Source: Symbiodinium natans (Eukaryota > Sar > Dinophyceae > Suessiales > Symbiodiniaceae). Taken from it: DNA of 28,747 nt. Every line of letters begins with the position of its first letter. Position 1 is the first letter of the stretch. Location: NCBI GenBank assembly GCA_905221605.1, contig CAJNDS010002690.1, positions 527,284 to 556,030 of the forward strand, read 5' to 3'. Below are positions 27,099 through 28,747 of this stretch, in pieces. A program made the position numbers and the translations under genes. The notes below the pieces were generated by a model that saw only the letters and a program-made list of their open reading frames with translations, was not told where the DNA came from and did no database searches.

Positions 27099-27209
27099 CA
27101 GCAGCAGCAGCAGCAGTAGAGGAGGTAGTAGAGTAGTAGTAGTAGTAGTAGTTGTAGTAGCAATAGTAGTAGCAGTAGGAGTAGTAGTAGTAGTAGTAGT
27201 AGTAGCAGC

Positions 27210-27290
<81 letters not shown>

Positions 27291-27293
27291 CAG

Positions 27294-27332
<39 letters not shown>

Positions 27333-27344
27333 CAGTAGTAGTAG

Positions 27345-27380
<36 letters not shown>

Positions 27381-27381
27381 A
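27022..27381. repeat. AGT/TAG trinucleotide microsatellite (~360 bp)
   Basis: Nearly uninterrupted (AGT)n on the + strand, with patches of GCA, GGA and TTG. It is the reverse complement of the ACT tract at 25413-25573. Minus-strand frames of poly-Tyr or poly-Leu across it are artefacts of the repeat. Confidence 0.95.
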
Positions 27382-28364
27382 TTATTGTCTTTTGGCTTGG
27401 AATATAACTTGTAAGGGCTGTGTAGGCAGATGCGAGGCACTTTTTCCCCAATTCGCCTTTGGGAACCGCGAGGCTTTCAGGCCCTTAATGCATAAACCCC
27501 CAGAATCCATGAAACCCTGAAAGCCCTATGCAAAGCCCCTAAAATCCTAAACTCCCTAAAGTCCCTAAAGCCCCTGAAGCCCTATTTTTAAGCGCTGGAA
27601 ATCAACAAGGTTCTCCTGTCAAGCTGCTTCGGGCACTCCACGGTGCTTGCAGGTGTGTCTTTCCGAGCCTAAGTTAAACCCTGAAATTCCGTGAGCAAAC
27701 TTTTTCTTCGGTGGATGCAAGTTCAATGTTTTGAGGAGTGAGGCAGAGGGCTTCAGGACTAGGGTTGATGGAGAGTTTCTTTCAGCGTTTTGAGGGTTGA
27801 AGGCTTCAGTGTTTTTGGGTTTCGGCTTCAGGCTTTGAGAGCCTTCAGTGCTTTTTTCCTGTCGGGCTCAGGGTCATGACCTTTGTTGGGGGGAAGCGTA
27901 CAGACAGTTGGGGGAGATAGGCTGAGACAGGCCACGATGAAGCCCGCGGACCGGCCCTGGAACAGCTGGACAAGCCCCTTCCCGCTGAGATCTTGAGAGG
28001 AGGGTTGAGGGTTTAAGTAGTACGGTGAAGTTGGACGCTGTTTGCAAAGACTTGCGCTGGCTGCGCGATAGGGTTGAGGATTTCCGTACAAGGTTATATT
28101 TATGATTACCAAAAATACATAAACACATGGGTTTTATTTGATTATTTACACGTATATCTATATCTTTTTTGTATAAACACATATGGGTCGCGTGTCTGCT
28201 CAGTCACTTCAATTCCACGGCATCTATACGAGATGAACCTGCTTCCGAGGCACAGGTACGAACGGGACACATATTGACGCATCCATGATCACCCTCACAG
28301 ACGGGCCTTCAATCAATCCCTGTTGGGTCGCTTGTTGTGGCGACATGCGACATTTTTTTGATTT
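27382..28364. other. Non-coding, heptamer remnants only
   Basis: AT-richer sequence with CCCTAAA-like fragments (27535-27575) and short direct runs such as GGCTTCAG. Minus-strand frames at 27828-28182 have no protein-like features. 28080-28180 is distinctly AT-rich. Nothing supportable as a gene. Confidence 0.55.
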
Positions 28365-28501
28365 TACCTCGCGCTTTCCTAGCATTGCTGCACTTGGCGT
28401 TTGGCCTGCTTTCAGGTTGGGCTATCATGCCATCGACTGCCACAACGTCATCTGCGGGGTCGCGAAGCGACTCGCTGCGACTTCGACGCCGAAGAGGAAG
28501 G
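28365..28501 (+). CDS. Weak exon candidate near the window end
   Basis: GC-rich stretch between a CTTTCAG acceptor (28412-28417) and AAGAGGAAG/GTTTAG (donor at 28501). One frame reads LGYHAIDCHNVICGVAKRLA and ATSTPKRK, another CDFDAEEE; all three are open, so the frame is undecided. It may be an exon of a gene continuing outside the window, or chance. Confidence 0.2.
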
Positions 28502-28599
28502 TTTAGGGTTTAAATTTGGAGGAGCAAGGTTTGGGTTGTTTGGGGTTGCAGAGTTCAGGACTTGCTGTTAATAGTACGAAGAAGCCCTTGATACCCAAA

Positions 28600-28740
28600 G
28601 GCAACTTGGGTGGGGAGGGGGGAGGGTAACCTCCTCCCTGACGTGTCTTTCCCAACCCCCTCCCGCACGTGTCTTGCGTGGGGAGGGCAACCCCCTCCCC
28701 ACGTCTCTTGGGTGAGGGCAACCCTGAAGGGCAGCGAGAC
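28600..28740. repeat. Degenerate GC-rich direct and inverted repeats
   Basis: The motif CACGTGTCTT/GACGTGTCTT/CACGTCTCTT recurs at about 30-base spacing with CCCCCTCCC between, and GCGTGGGGAGGG..CCCCTCCCCACGT at 28677-28703 is a palindrome with a stem of about 11 bases. No gene seen. Confidence 0.6.
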
Positions 28741-28747
28741 AGAGAGA

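Noticed and set aside
26954-27451. Long minus-strand frames of poly-Tyr and poly-Leu
   Set aside because: They are translations of the AGT/TAG microsatellite.
27828-28182. Minus-strand frames near 28 kb
   Set aside because: The region is heptamer remnants and AT-rich DNA with no protein-like composition.

Overview
The window looks like nuclear DNA of a dinoflagellate. I infer this from four things: plant-type telomere heptamers (CCCTAAA/TTTAGGG), intact and decayed, scattered through intergenic DNA and introns; many short introns (about 45-150 bp), several fitting the relaxed GC-AG or GA-AG splice sites typical of dinoflagellates; every supportable gene lying on the + strand (one-way gene clusters are usual in this group); and protein types common there (HMG box, C5 cytosine methyltransferase, transposase-like zinc-finger proteins). 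The species cannot be named from sequence alone. No bacterial features, tRNA, rRNA or CRISPR array were seen.

Layout. 1-4060 is gene-free, subtelomere-like repeat DNA: decayed heptamers, a 71-bp inverted repeat, a 60-bp tandem repeat nested in a duplication of about 509 bp, and a 67-bp tandem pair. 4460-5671 is an intronless gene joining an HMG box to a kinase fold that has lost most catalytic residues. 5672-7000 is duplicated intergenic DNA; one repeated block lies just upstream of both this gene and the next one. About 7005-12160 is a multi-exon gene, best explained as a hAT-like transposase or a gene derived from one, with a 49-bp tandem array in one intron. 12161-13389 holds G/C-tract hairpins and clean telomeric arrays.

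At 13648-13747 there is a gap of exactly 100 N. The last 3.57 kb before it (10077-13647) and the first 3.58 kb after it (13748-17328) are nearly identical, and the match ends exactly at the gap on both sides. This is the signature of two overlapping contigs that were scaffolded without merging, so the 'second copy' is most likely artificial. Its two frameshift differences are then allelic or sequencing differences.

After the overlap, about 17071-21884 is one long, finely split gene of unknown function ending in a charged, disordered tail. 22589-22862 and 22904-23740 are exons of one or two more unknown lysine-rich proteins, the first interrupted by an in-frame TAG. About 24094-25278 encodes the N-terminal and central part of a C5-cytosine DNA methyltransferase (motifs I, II, IV, VI and VIII), with its C-terminal motifs not found before a run of AAC, GTACTA and ACT microsatellites. 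25574-28747 is mostly decayed heptamer DNA with a long AGT microsatellite (the reverse complement of the earlier ACT tract) and a few weak exon-like stretches.

The genes do not form a pathway; what they share is chromatin/DNA themes (HMG box, DNA methyltransferase, transposase) in a repeat-rich region. Exon limits were set by reading frame and splice signals by eye and are approximate unless an exact intron is given.
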